Below are positions 45,108-54,468 of a DNA stretch of 64,000 nucleotides, piece after piece. The position numbers and the translations under genes are program-made. Source of the DNA: G963662605 sp963667005 (GTDB taxonomy: Bacteria > Bacteroidota > Ignavibacteria > Ignavibacteriales > Ignavibacteriaceae); NCBI GenBank assembly GCA_963667005.1, contig OY762937.1, positions 1,240,001-1,304,000 on the forward strand. Reading direction: 5' to 3'. How positions within the stretch are numbered: the stretch's first letter is position 1; each line of letters opens with the position of its first letter. The notes beneath the pieces were generated by a model, which saw only the letters and a list, made by a program, of their open reading frames with translations, ran no database searches and had not been told where the DNA came from.

Positions 45108-46625
45108 ATGAAGATTAAAAGAATACTTCTTGCTAATTCATCTATCATTGCCCTTGGAGAAAAATATGTTAAGACAGTTAATTATTCATGCTATCCTCCC
45201 TTAGGATTGTTGACTATAGCCACTCGACTCAAAAAGCTAAATCCGCAAATAGAGGTGGAAATAGTCGACATGGAAATAGTAGGCCTCGAGCGCATTTGTA
45301 ATACTATCGCGGTTTTTAATCCGGATTTAGTTGGCATCAGTGTTATAACGCCAACTTATGAGACTGGTCTTGAATTAGCACAGTATGCTAAAAAGATGGG
45401 CGTCGCCTATGTCGTTTTAGGTAATGACCACGCATCTTTCTTTCCTGAACTAATCGTTGAAAATCGAAGATTTGTCGATTTTGTAATCTCGGGAGATAAT
45501 GGAGAAATTGATTTTTGTAACTTAATAGATTCACTAAATAGAAGCATAAATCCTTTTGATAATACCAATAACCTTTCAGGCCGCTGGAATGGGAAAATAG
45601 TGACGTCAACAACAGCTAAAATTCTTTTGCATGAAAGGAAGAATGACATCGAAGATATTCCTGATTATAAATTGCTTGATGAAGAGCATAAGCGCGCATA
45701 TATAAGGAACTATAACAGGGATTTTGGCCATTTTCACAAAAAAATAATAAGCCCTATAACAATTAATAATGCATCGGGGTGTAATAATTTTAAAAAGCAT
45801 TGTTTATATTGCAGTATCTTCAATTTACAACCCCAATGGGGTGATCCACGTTTCTTTTGGCAATTAATTAAAAAATATCATTATGAAAATTCTATAAATC
45901 TATTTTTTGAGGTTTGTGACAATTTCGGAGGGATGCATGAGTATCGAAAAGAATTGATAAATCTAATGCCTGAATGGTTCGAAAAATCGGATATTGAATT
46001 AATAGTCTATTCAAGAGCATTCGACATATTTAAAAATAGAACTATAATCGAAGAATTTAAGAAATTGCACGTCAGTCGTGTCATAATAGGTTTAGAGGCA
46101 GGTAATGATTATGCGATTCATCAAATGCGAAAAGGACATCCAATTGGCCTAGAAAAAGAAATAAATAAATTTGCAATAGAAAAATTGGCGGAGACAAATA
46201 TACAACTGCACTCATCATTTATATTTGGAACAATAGGGGAGACAGAGGAGACTTTAGAGTCCACCAAAGAGTTTATTTATTGGCTAAAGACCTTTAAAAA
46301 TATTGCGAGCATAGAGGTTAGTCCTTTGTATCCGCTACCGACATCGCCGGCTTGGGATTTATTGTTGGGAATCACTCCTTCAAAATATTTCGGGAATGAT
46401 GTGGAAAGATTACTGAGGGCATTTGGTTTAAAAAATATTAGCAAATGTTGGGAAAAAACACGTGAAATCTTGATGTATAATGATATTATTGATGTTAAGG
46501 TGGCTAGTCAATTATGGCTTGACTATTTTACTTTCGCGGGTTGCGAAAAAATTCTTAAAGAAGTTGACGAAGTAAACAAAATAATAAAATTCGAGTCTTA
46601 TATAAATATTGGGGCATTCTTATGA
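45108..46625 (+). CDS. Radical SAM protein with B12-binding-like N-terminal domain
   Basis: A 505-residue protein. Residues 1-150 resemble the Rossmann-like B12-binding domain of the BchE/RimO-like class (YPPLGLLTIATRL, DLVGISVITPTYETGLELA) but the cobalt-binding D-x-H-x-x-G is not evident. The radical SAM cluster Cys residues are Cys225, Cys232 and Cys235 (CX6CX2C rather than CX3CX2C). GLEAGNDYAIHQMRKGH and SFIFGTIGETEET are usual in this class. It would cut SAM to a radical and modify a small molecule or peptide. Its stop overlaps the histidine kinase gene by 4 bases, so it belongs to this operon. Confidence 0.75.
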   Translation: MKIKRILLANSSIIALGEKYVKTVNYSCYPPLGLLTIATRLKKLNPQIEVEIVDMEIVGLERICNTIAVFNPDLVGISVITPTYETGLELAQYAKKMGVAYVVLGNDHASFFPELIVENRRFVDFVISGDNGEIDFCNLIDSLNRSINPFDNTNNLSGRWNGKIVTSTTAKILLHERKNDIEDIPDYKLLDEEHKRAYIRNYNRDFGHFHKKIISPITINNASGCNNFKKHCLYCSIFNLQPQWGDPRFFWQLIKKYHYENSINLFFEVCDNFGGMHEYRKELINLMPEWFEKSDIELIVYSRAFDIFKNRTIIEEFKKLHVSRVIIGLEAGNDYAIHQMRKGHPIGLEKEINKFAIEKLAETNIQLHSSFIFGTIGETEETLESTKEFIYWLKTFKNIASIEVSPLYPLPTSPAWDLLLGITPSKYFGNDVERLLRAFGLKNISKCWEKTREILMYNDIIDVKVASQLWLDYFTFAGCEKILKEVDEVNKIIKFESYINIGAFL

Positions 46626-49600
46626 TATCAATAGATAGTGATTTTTGTGCTTCTTGTTTTCGGGCATCTAAAACAGCACTCGGGAAATTCACTGATCTGC
46701 ATTACTCTCATAAAATAGTGGATGAAGTACTATCGCCAATTCAAAATACTCTAAAAAAGCAACCAATTATTACACTGGATGAATTAAGGAAATTCAAGCT
46801 GTTTGAAATTGCATCTGGTAAAATCGAAGAATTCACAAAAATAAATGAGGGGCATGAGTTTTGTATAATTGACTTTTGGACGCCTAGAGAAGAAGAAATA
46901 CCTCTATATGCATTATACATTGATCTGACTAAAGGTCGGAATGGATTTGGTGAGTACGCTGAGAACCTAATAAAACTTTATAACACACCAGACATTAATA
47001 ATAAAATATTTGACACAAATAAAATCATCAAACGACTAGCTTTATTTCAGCCGGTTGTCATTACTCTTCGAAAAAATGAAACAATCATTAATGAAAAAGA
47101 ACTTTATATTAAATATGAAGTATTAGAAAAAGATGTTAATGCCATTGAAAAAGACTATGCAGACCCTAGGGGGTTCACCCAAAACCTCAAGAAGATATAC
47201 GATGACACAACATCTATATTTCCAGATAAAGTGCCGATAAAAAAGTCAAATCACCACATGAATAAACTCGGGAAGCTATTTTGGGAACTCCCTGATGCCA
47301 TAACAAAAGACACCTTTAAGTTTCTTTGTGGTAATATTGATGAAAGCCCAGACGATAGATACGATAATCCGGCAAGTGCGTTTATGACGTATTTGTTTTT
47401 TTTCAGGAAAATATTACCACACAAAAACTATTGTGAATATGTTTATTTCCCGGCCACTGCCCCTGTTATAGATAAGGTTAATAAAGTAATTTACCATCGA
47501 TGGATTGGTGGAATGCTGTTTGGATTTAAAAGCCCAACTACTTTTAATACTAGAATCAATTATCAAAACTTTACGCAAAATATTATTGCCTCTGTTAATC
47601 AACTATATCAGTTGTTCACGCTGAAAGAACAAGAGACTAAAGCTATTGATAGCGCCAAAAAATCAGCGATCACGCAAGTTATGGCGAGAAACATGTCACA
47701 TAATATTGGCAGTCACGTACTTGCGAAATTATCTACTAAGGAATCGCTGGCAGGTTTCAACCCGGAAATTGAAGAAACCAGCACCAAGGAGACGTTAGCG
47801 CGCTTGTATTCTGGAATTGAAGAAATTGCTAAGTTAAATGAATATCTAAAGCTTAGAATGGATTTCTTAGCCGACATTGCCACTACACTACCGACTTTCG
47901 AGGTTAAAAGAAGTTTGATAGACGAGGTTCTGAAATATTTGCATTCCGATGGCTTAAGTAATTATTACAAGCTTCTACTTAAACATATAACAGGAAATTT
48001 TATTACTGTTTCTATTAGCCTGCCAGCTGAGTGCAACAAGAGACTGTACGCAAATTTTCCGAATGATATATTGGGCGTTCAAGCTTTTTATGTGATAATC
48101 GAAAACATAATCCGAAATGCTGCCAAACATTCACAACCACCCAAAGATAGGCTCAAAATAAAACTCAAATTCGAGCATAAATATCCCGACTTACTAAGCG
48201 TAATAATATATGACAATTGCAATGCATGCAGTAAGCAGAAAAATATTGTTGCTGAACAAAATAAACGTATTAATAAATCTTTATTAAATAAAGAAAATGA
48301 ATTGCGGCAAGGGTCTTGGGGGACGTTGGAAATGAAAATTGCTGCGGCATATTTGAGAAAAGTACCACCCTCGGATATTGACTTACCTATATTCAATCCG
48401 CTTGATGCGAACGAAATAAATTCCGTGGTCCAAAAAGTGCCACCTCTTATCGAAGCGGTTAAAGTTAGCGATGATGGTCAGCATTTGGGATATAAGCTTC
48501 ATTTAATGGCACCCAAGGAGTTGTTAATAATAGATTGTCGAAACAATCAAAAAGGGTTGACAAAAAAGAAGATCGATGAGCTAAGAAAAATTGGTATATG
48601 GTATGAAATATGGCGAGAAGAATTGTTGAACAAAATTCATAACCATCAACTCCTCGTACTAATATTTCCCAATAATTCTATACTTAAACATATAAGTGAT
48701 AACAGAAAAACATTCCCGTTGCGAAAATTTATTGTTGCACATCATAAAAATATCAGCGATCCCTCAATGGCATTTATCAACATAAATAGAATTGATATTC
48801 CCCAAATTATCATGAGTAAAGAGGTTAATGGTTTACTTGAAAAACTTTGGGAGGCATGGGGGAAAAGAAGGTATAATACGAAACTACATTTGCAAGTATG
48901 GGGGCAAGGCAATGCAGGGATAACTCAAACCAGTGAGATTCCGCTCATATCAAATAATAGAAGAGGGTTGCAAAAAGCTATATTCTTTCATCATAAATGT
49001 GTCGACTATAATAAATTTGAGAAAGAATTATACTTTGAGCAATATAACACATGTTCATTGTTAACGCCTTTGTTAAAACAAATAGAAGACGATTCCATTA
49101 TGCGGTCGAGATTTGCAGAAAGCATATCTGCAAATATTGCTATCATAGACGAGCGCCTTCAAGATTTGACTAAGCACGAGTTTAATAATGTCGAATATTC
49201 TAATAATAGAAAGTTAAAACGACAGGAGGTGCTCGAAAAATCCAAAATTTATATTTTACCGGAAAAATATGCGAACTTAAATTCATCTAAATTTACAACT
49301 CTAATTAAAGCCAACATAAAAGACTGGATATTAAAAAGAGCGAAGGAAAGTGATTTTCTGGTGATCCATCTAGGCATTTTGGAAAAACTCTGTGATACTG
49401 CTTGCGTTGATGATAATGAAAAGAAAAAGATAATAAAAGAGTATATCAATAAAATCCAAGAACTGAAACCCGAACTTAACATAATACTCATTTCGGGACG
49501 GGGAAAACCAAATATTCTACCGGAGGAAACACTATTTTTACATTATTCATTAATATCACAGTATATTCTTGAGAATGGTAGCAAATTCCATTTAACTCAG

Positions 49601-49630
49601 TTGTTATATTCTGCCAGAAAACAGTTATAG
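46622..49630 (+). CDS. Large histidine-kinase-like protein with extra C-terminal domain
   Basis: A 1002-residue soluble protein. After about 340 N-terminal residues of unknown fold, an H-box-like RNMSHNIGSHVL carries His360; the ATP-binding domain has an N-box IIENIIRNAAKHS with Asn495 and Asn499, and a GTLEMK G-box at 567-572. Between them lie helices that fit a dimerisation domain. From about 630 to 1002 there is an added alpha/beta region (ELLIIDCRNN; DFLVIHLGILEKL; NIILISGRGKPN) that may be a receiver-like or effector fold. No membrane segment is seen. It could phosphorylate the receiver domains encoded nearby. An ATG overlapped by the radical SAM stop starts it. Confidence 0.7.
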   Translation: MISIDSDFCASCFRASKTALGKFTDLHYSHKIVDEVLSPIQNTLKKQPIITLDELRKFKLFEIASGKIEEFTKINEGHEFCIIDFWTPREEEIPLYALYIDLTKGRNGFGEYAENLIKLYNTPDINNKIFDTNKIIKRLALFQPVVITLRKNETIINEKELYIKYEVLEKDVNAIEKDYADPRGFTQNLKKIYDDTTSIFPDKVPIKKSNHHMNKLGKLFWELPDAITKDTFKFLCGNIDESPDDRYDNPASAFMTYLFFFRKILPHKNYCEYVYFPATAPVIDKVNKVIYHRWIGGMLFGFKSPTTFNTRINYQNFTQNIIASVNQLYQLFTLKEQETKAIDSAKKSAITQVMARNMSHNIGSHVLAKLSTKESLAGFNPEIEETSTKETLARLYSGIEEIAKLNEYLKLRMDFLADIATTLPTFEVKRSLIDEVLKYLHSDGLSNYYKLLLKHITGNFITVSISLPAECNKRLYANFPNDILGVQAFYVIIENIIRNAAKHSQPPKDRLKIKLKFEHKYPDLLSVIIYDNCNACSKQKNIVAEQNKRINKSLLNKENELRQGSWGTLEMKIAAAYLRKVPPSDIDLPIFNPLDANEINSVVQKVPPLIEAVKVSDDGQHLGYKLHLMAPKELLIIDCRNNQKGLTKKKIDELRKIGIWYEIWREELLNKIHNHQLLVLIFPNNSILKHISDNRKTFPLRKFIVAHHKNISDPSMAFININRIDIPQIIMSKEVNGLLEKLWEAWGKRRYNTKLHLQVWGQGNAGITQTSEIPLISNNRRGLQKAIFFHHKCVDYNKFEKELYFEQYNTCSLLTPLLKQIEDDSIMRSRFAESISANIAIIDERLQDLTKHEFNNVEYSNNRKLKRQEVLEKSKIYILPEKYANLNSSKFTTLIKANIKDWILKRAKESDFLVIHLGILEKLCDTACVDDNEKKKIIKEYINKIQELKPELNIILISGRGKPNILPEETLFLHYSLISQYILENGSKFHLTQLLYSARKQL

Positions 49631-49639
49631 GAGGCGAGG

Positions 49640-50317
49640 ATGGGTAAGAATATTCACATAATATTTACCATAAGAGCAGGCTCACCTGATGCTGTGTCTA
49701 AAATGTTAGGTGATGAATTTTCAAACGAGAACTTCGTTGTTATTTATCGCACTAGCAAAGGCCGGATCCAAAAAGCTAAGAATTGCAAAAAGCCTGATAT
49801 AATTGTAATTAACGATGGCATTGACACAAAAGAATACTCAGACGAGATAAAGCAATATATAACGAATAAACAGATAAGCAATATTTATGTAATCTATCAT
49901 GCGAGCAGCAAAGAAAAACATAAAGAAACGATACGGAAAATATGCACAAACGCGAGCAAAATGTTGCATGAAGCCTCAGAGCACCATACTTCTGGTAATT
50001 ATGGAGCGGATATATTGAATAAGATAGCACAATATGTAATATCGCAAAAGATAGACCCCTTCGATTATGAAAATGAACTTAAAAATCTTATGCTGCGTCC
50101 GAATTACATCGATGCGACTTTGGAAATTAAGCTTGAAATATTACATAAGAGTTTAACACCGGAAGGCCTGTCGGAAGCCAAGACGCTAGCTCGAAATTTT
50201 AATCATAACAAGCAACTCAATAAACTGTTAGGTGAATTAGAAACAGTTGAGCCTGATTGTTTTAGTGAAAAGTATATTGAAATATTAACAAAATTAAGGA
50301 ATAGCTTGTTGAAATAA
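49640..50317 (+). CDS. Alpha/beta protein of unknown function in the signalling operon
   Basis: A 225-residue protein with GGAGG before the ATG, 9 bases after the kinase-like gene. The N-terminal 100 residues alternate strands and helices (IHIIFTIRAG, KKPDIIVINDGID, SNIYVIYHASS), so it might be a diverged receiver or Rossmann-like domain. The C-terminal half is helical. The ND in VINDG could stand at the phosphoacceptor position, but the fold is uncertain. It has a small-protein place between kinase and receiver genes, as phosphotransfer or adaptor parts often do. Confidence 0.55.
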   Translation: MGKNIHIIFTIRAGSPDAVSKMLGDEFSNENFVVIYRTSKGRIQKAKNCKKPDIIVINDGIDTKEYSDEIKQYITNKQISNIYVIYHASSKEKHKETIRKICTNASKMLHEASEHHTSGNYGADILNKIAQYVISQKIDPFDYENELKNLMLRPNYIDATLEIKLEILHKSLTPEGLSEAKTLARNFNHNKQLNKLLGELETVEPDCFSEKYIEILTKLRNSLLK

Positions 50318-50330
50318 TTGTGGAGAATAT

Positions 50331-50993
50331 ATGAATCCGCCACTAAGTAAAAACTTGGGATGTGCTTTTGACAATCTTGATTATGCAGAAAAACTTTCGG
50401 AGCAACTAGGCTCTAAAATAACACCAATATCTATGGAAAATTTGTACATCCGGACGTTTACTGACTTAAAACCATTCGGATTGAGAAATAAACGAATAGG
50501 CATCATTTTAATTTACAGCGAAATTAAAAATGTCGGGCGCATTAAAATGGGTGGCTTAGAATTGGTTAAACAGATCCGCATGGCTGGATACAATAACCCG
50601 GTTATTGTATTAAGTTGGTTTTCTGTGGATTATTTGATAGGCCGATTTGGAATAACAAATCCCTTTATTTGCGGATCATCTCGATCGTTAAAGATATTAC
50701 AACTGCCTATCAGAATAAGCGAAGTTAAAGAAAATATCAGCTCTTTATTTCCATTGTCTATGAATGAATATCGAAGGCAGATAAAATCCTATGAATCTTG
50801 GGAGATTAGTAATATCAGGCATGATCTGAAAACTATTGTTTGCGCATCAACTACTTTGGCGGATATAAAAAATAATCTTTTTGAATATAGTAGTAAGCAT
50901 TCTCAAAATAACAAAATCAAAAAACTAGTTAATGCTTTGCTGATGTCTGAGAACATAAAGTCTATTCAAAGTACAATTGAATCATTAAAATAA
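50331..50993 (+). CDS. Degenerate receiver-like protein
   Basis: A 220-residue protein that starts 13 bases after the previous gene with GGAG before the ATG. Residues about 45-125 follow a receiver layout: strand IGIILIYSEIKN, helix GGLELVKQIRMAGY, strand NPVIVLSWF. At the expected phosphoacceptor Asp there is Glu64. A C-terminal helical domain has ISNIRHDLKTIV, in which the His could recall a phosphotransfer or histidine-kinase H-box. If the alignment is right, the receiver part cannot be phosphorylated in the usual way and may mimic the active form. Confidence 0.6.
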   Translation: MNPPLSKNLGCAFDNLDYAEKLSEQLGSKITPISMENLYIRTFTDLKPFGLRNKRIGIILIYSEIKNVGRIKMGGLELVKQIRMAGYNNPVIVLSWFSVDYLIGRFGITNPFICGSSRSLKILQLPIRISEVKENISSLFPLSMNEYRRQIKSYESWEISNIRHDLKTIVCASTTLADIKNNLFEYSSKHSQNNKIKKLVNALLMSENIKSIQSTIESLK

Positions 50994-51005
50994 GCAGAGG
51001 TGAAA

Positions 51006-53405
51006 ATGTCCTATAAAAACGGGAAAAATATTGACGTTAAGAGCGCGTTTCTTGGTCCAATGGCTGAAAATAATGAAATACTTGAAGAATTGATTATCGA
51101 TTCATTACGAGATTATATATATTGGAGAAGAAACATCCACCCCGAAGATTCGCCATCTATTTCTGAAAATGATAAAATACAACCGCTGTATATTCACACA
51201 AAATCTGTTATGAGGCAGGAGTTGTTCAATATACTGGCAGAATTGAAAAAAGGCGCCCCAATTTATTCAAAAAGATATTTCGGACATATTCTGGGGGATT
51301 TATTTATACCTTCTATGGTAGGATATTTTGCCGCCATGTTGTATAATCAAAACAATGTTGTGGCAGAGGTATCTCCTGTGACTATCGAAAAAGAGCTTAA
51401 CTATATTAAAGAAATTTCAAAAATGTTATCATACCCTATTTTGGATTATGATAAACTTTCTTCTTCGCCTAAAGACACATCTTGGGGACACCTTTCGGCA
51501 GGCGGAACTACAGCAAACTTAGAAGCGATTTGGGTGGCAAGAAATATAAAATACTTTCCTCTGTCAGTTCGACTTTTGTCGAAAACAAATAAAAAATACA
51601 AGCTATTGGAGTCTTTGGAAATTCAAACTCCAAATGGGCAAATTGCTCGACTAAAAGACATAGGTCCATTTCAGCTTCTTTCACTAAAGTCAAAAGATGT
51701 CCTGGGACTTATCCTGAAAATTGAGAAAACTTTAATTCAGGGACAATTAGGAAAGAATGCGATGCTTGATTTTGAAAACCAAATGCCTACTATACAAAAA
51801 TTAGGATTAATAAACTTTTACCAGGAATGTAAAGACCGCCATCTAGATTTTAAGCTGCCAAAGGTCATTATTCCGCAGACCGTACACTACTGTTGGTTTA
51901 AGAGTATGGATATTCTGGGTGTTGGGAATAAAAATTTAACCCAGATTCCGGTTGACTATAGTTTCAAAATGAAAGTTGATATATTGCAGGAAGAAATCAG
52001 TAACGCTACTCAAAACGAGGTACCGATATTGGCATTGATAGGGATTTGTGGGACTACGGAGGAAGGTGCTGTTGACCCGCTCAGTCACATGGCTCGTATA
52101 AAAACAAATACAGAAAAAAAACAAAATGTCTCGTTTTGGTTCCACTCAGATGCGGCAATTGGTGGATACTTTGCTGCCTTACTTAAAGATAAAAATTTTC
52201 ATGATACTTCTACAAAAGGGATGGTGGATATTAAAGCATTGCGTGAATGCGATTCAATTGTGGTTGATCCTCATAAACTTGGCTATATACCGTATCCGGC
52301 TGGAGCAGTAATATTTAAGGACTCGCGAATTCGAGAACATATAACATACAAGGCCCCCTATCTAAACGAATCAGAATATATCATGAAAACCTTTATTGGT
52401 AAGTGGACGCTTGAAGGTTCACGGCCTGGGGCATCTGCCATAAGTTGTTATTTGTCTCAACACACTTTCCCGCTCAATAGAGAAGGATATGGGCAAATAC
52501 TTGATGGTTGTATGAAGGTGAGAGACAAATTACTTTTGGCTTTTGATGATGTTAATCGTAATCCGGAAAAAAATAGAGGGTTCCAAATAAAGCTCCTTTA
52601 TAAACCTCAACTCAATATCATCTGTTATACGGTGTGTTCGCCAAAATATTTGAAGACACCAGAATGCTTAAATGAAATGACAAATAAAATTTATAATAAG
52701 TTATCGGTAGCTGGTAATTTACACGCTAGCAGCTATGAATATCTTGTGTCTAAAACGGATTATTCGTTTAAGGACTATAAACAAATAATTGACAATTATT
52801 TGTCAGGGATGAACATACGGGATAGAATGCTTGGTGGGGATTACAGATTGGTTGCGCTTCGTTCAGTACTAATGAATCCAATGGTTGACGATGATGTTAT
52901 CTTAAATGGTTTTGCGCAATACCTATGCAAAGTTGCAGAAGAATTACTACCGGAAGTTCAAATAGAAAATCTAATCAAGACCAATAATAACATGCGTCTT
53001 AGAATAGCGGTGGCTGAAGATAATGATGTTGACTGCTCATCGTTACGATATCACCTGGAATTCGATCAGACCTTAAGTAAGGGACTCGAGATCAGAGCAA
53101 TAAGTGACGTCAACGAATTCGACGAGATATTCAGAGCATACAAGCCTCATGTCGTGATAACAGATATAAAGTTTAATAATAACCTCTTCGCGGGCATAGA
53201 ATTAATTAAATATTTAAAAGGTCGTAAAAACCGAGAGAAGCAGTTCAAGAATATTATTGTTTACTCGGCTAATTTAGAAAATGATGCCGTCGCTCGGGAG
53301 TTAAGTGGTTTGGGCATTCCCGCACGACACCGTATTTCTAAAAGCTATGATTATATTAAAGACAGTCGTGCAATATTGAATACAATAATGGAGAGTTTTA
53401 TGTAG
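51006..53405 (+). CDS. PLP-dependent decarboxylase fused to a response-regulator receiver domain
   Basis: The ATG at 51006 is chosen; AGAGG lies just upstream and a GTG at 51000 overlaps that site. The 799-residue protein is a group II PLP decarboxylase to about residue 640, with SAGGTTANLEAI, His294 in TVHYCW (ring stacking), Asp382 in FHSDAAIGG (pyridine nitrogen) and the PLP lysine Lys424 in VDPHKLGY. A receiver domain follows (about 660-799): acidic pair region AEDND at 670-674, phosphoacceptor Asp720 in VITDIKF, then IVYSA and a conserved-type Lys in RISKSYD. All key residues appear present in both halves. It probably decarboxylates an aromatic or acidic amino acid under phosphorylation control. 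Confidence 0.85.
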   Translation: MSYKNGKNIDVKSAFLGPMAENNEILEELIIDSLRDYIYWRRNIHPEDSPSISENDKIQPLYIHTKSVMRQELFNILAELKKGAPIYSKRYFGHILGDLFIPSMVGYFAAMLYNQNNVVAEVSPVTIEKELNYIKEISKMLSYPILDYDKLSSSPKDTSWGHLSAGGTTANLEAIWVARNIKYFPLSVRLLSKTNKKYKLLESLEIQTPNGQIARLKDIGPFQLLSLKSKDVLGLILKIEKTLIQGQLGKNAMLDFENQMPTIQKLGLINFYQECKDRHLDFKLPKVIIPQTVHYCWFKSMDILGVGNKNLTQIPVDYSFKMKVDILQEEISNATQNEVPILALIGICGTTEEGAVDPLSHMARIKTNTEKKQNVSFWFHSDAAIGGYFAALLKDKNFHDTSTKGMVDIKALRECDSIVVDPHKLGYIPYPAGAVIFKDSRIREHITYKAPYLNESEYIMKTFIGKWTLEGSRPGASAISCYLSQHTFPLNREGYGQILDGCMKVRDKLLLAFDDVNRNPEKNRGFQIKLLYKPQLNIICYTVCSPKYLKTPECLNEMTNKIYNKLSVAGNLHASSYEYLVSKTDYSFKDYKQIIDNYLSGMNIRDRMLGGDYRLVALRSVLMNPMVDDDVILNGFAQYLCKVAEELLPEVQIENLIKTNNNMRLRIAVAEDNDVDCSSLRYHLEFDQTLSKGLEIRAISDVNEFDEIFRAYKPHVVITDIKFNNNLFAGIELIKYLKGRKNREKQFKNIIVYSANLENDAVARELSGLGIPARHRISKSYDYIKDSRAILNTIMESFM

Positions 53406-53732
53406 TGCCACCAAATCGGCACGCGCAGCCGAACACGTATAGATTGTAATTAAATAGTCCACAAATATGAGATTAAAAGAAAATCTACCGCTATGTTCAA
53501 ACAATGGCAACTGCTTGTGCTACGAAAATTTTATATAAGAATTGAAAGTTGTATCGTTTGGTAAGGTGAAGATGATAAATTAAACGTCATATAATCATAT
53601 AATTGGAAGTATGGCGATTATAAAGTGGCTGATTTGATAATATTGAGGTTCATTATGCGAAATAATGCCTGCTTGAACTATATGATCCAAGGTCATGGGT
53701 TTGAATAATAAATGCTGAGGACTTAAGAGCAA
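53406..53732. other. Intergenic gap inside the signalling cluster
   Basis: These 327 bases have no open frame, clear hairpin or repeat. They split the ten-gene run from two more receiver-type genes, so a second promoter is probably here, but I could not pick one. Confidence 0.4.
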
Positions 53733-54467
53733 ATGAGAGAAAAAAGCTACAAAAAAGGAAATAGAATATTCTTCGTTTGTAATGATGATGGGTATGCAAA
53801 AGCTTTATCGAGCAAGATGGGCATAAATTCAATTATTACATCCAAGAACAGGATGGAAACTGTAATGATGAAAAACAGTAACATTAGCGGAGTTGTTGTG
53901 CTGGCGGAGCTGAAATGGGATGAAAAGAAATATACTGAATTCTTGGGTTTAGAAATACTGACAGAGCTTAGATTAAACTATCAAATAAAGGCGCCTATTG
54001 CGATATGCTCGTTTTTCCCTGGAGATCAATTGAGGTCCAAATATCCAATCCTAGATTTTCCCCAAAACCATCCTTTTATCAGTCTCCCTTTCATCGTCGA
54101 AGACGTGCTGGCTGTATTCCAAAAATCAGAAATTGCAGATGAACATAGATTGAATGATATTATAAGAAGTTATTGTAACGTAAAAGGGCGTCTCGTTCAT
54201 TTAATCACTCACGGGGATGGCTTGTCGAAAATCTTAACAGGCTGCCATACAAAAACACCCCCCAATGAGCTTTGGTCGGCTTGTGAAATAGATATGAGGT
54301 CATTTAACAGGTATATGTCAAGCTTATCAGAAGGATCGGTGTTATATAAGAACGGGCGTAGACTTTGCGAACATATTAAGGAATCTATCAAAACACGCAA
54401 CTTAAAAACTTTACGCAAGGCAAAATTGCTTATGTTTGAATTTTTAATAGAATTAGGTGGTATGTAG
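53733..54467 (+). CDS. Second degenerate receiver-like protein
   Basis: A 244-residue protein with a receiver-like N-terminal domain: RIFFVCNDDGYAKAL, strand GVVVLAELKWDE, helix LGLEILTELRLNY, strand APIAICSFFPGD. It aligns by eye with the 220-residue protein at 50331, including Glu (Glu59) at the phosphoacceptor position. The C-terminal part is helical. ATG at 53733 has no strong ribosome binding site. Its stop is 1 base before the next start, so the two genes are co-translated. As a phosphoacceptor mimic it may be a constitutive partner of the system. Confidence 0.55.
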   Translation: MREKSYKKGNRIFFVCNDDGYAKALSSKMGINSIITSKNRMETVMMKNSNISGVVVLAELKWDEKKYTEFLGLEILTELRLNYQIKAPIAICSFFPGDQLRSKYPILDFPQNHPFISLPFIVEDVLAVFQKSEIADEHRLNDIIRSYCNVKGRLVHLITHGDGLSKILTGCHTKTPPNELWSACEIDMRSFNRYMSSLSEGSVLYKNGRRLCEHIKESIKTRNLKTLRKAKLLMFEFLIELGGM

Positions 54468-54468
54468 T

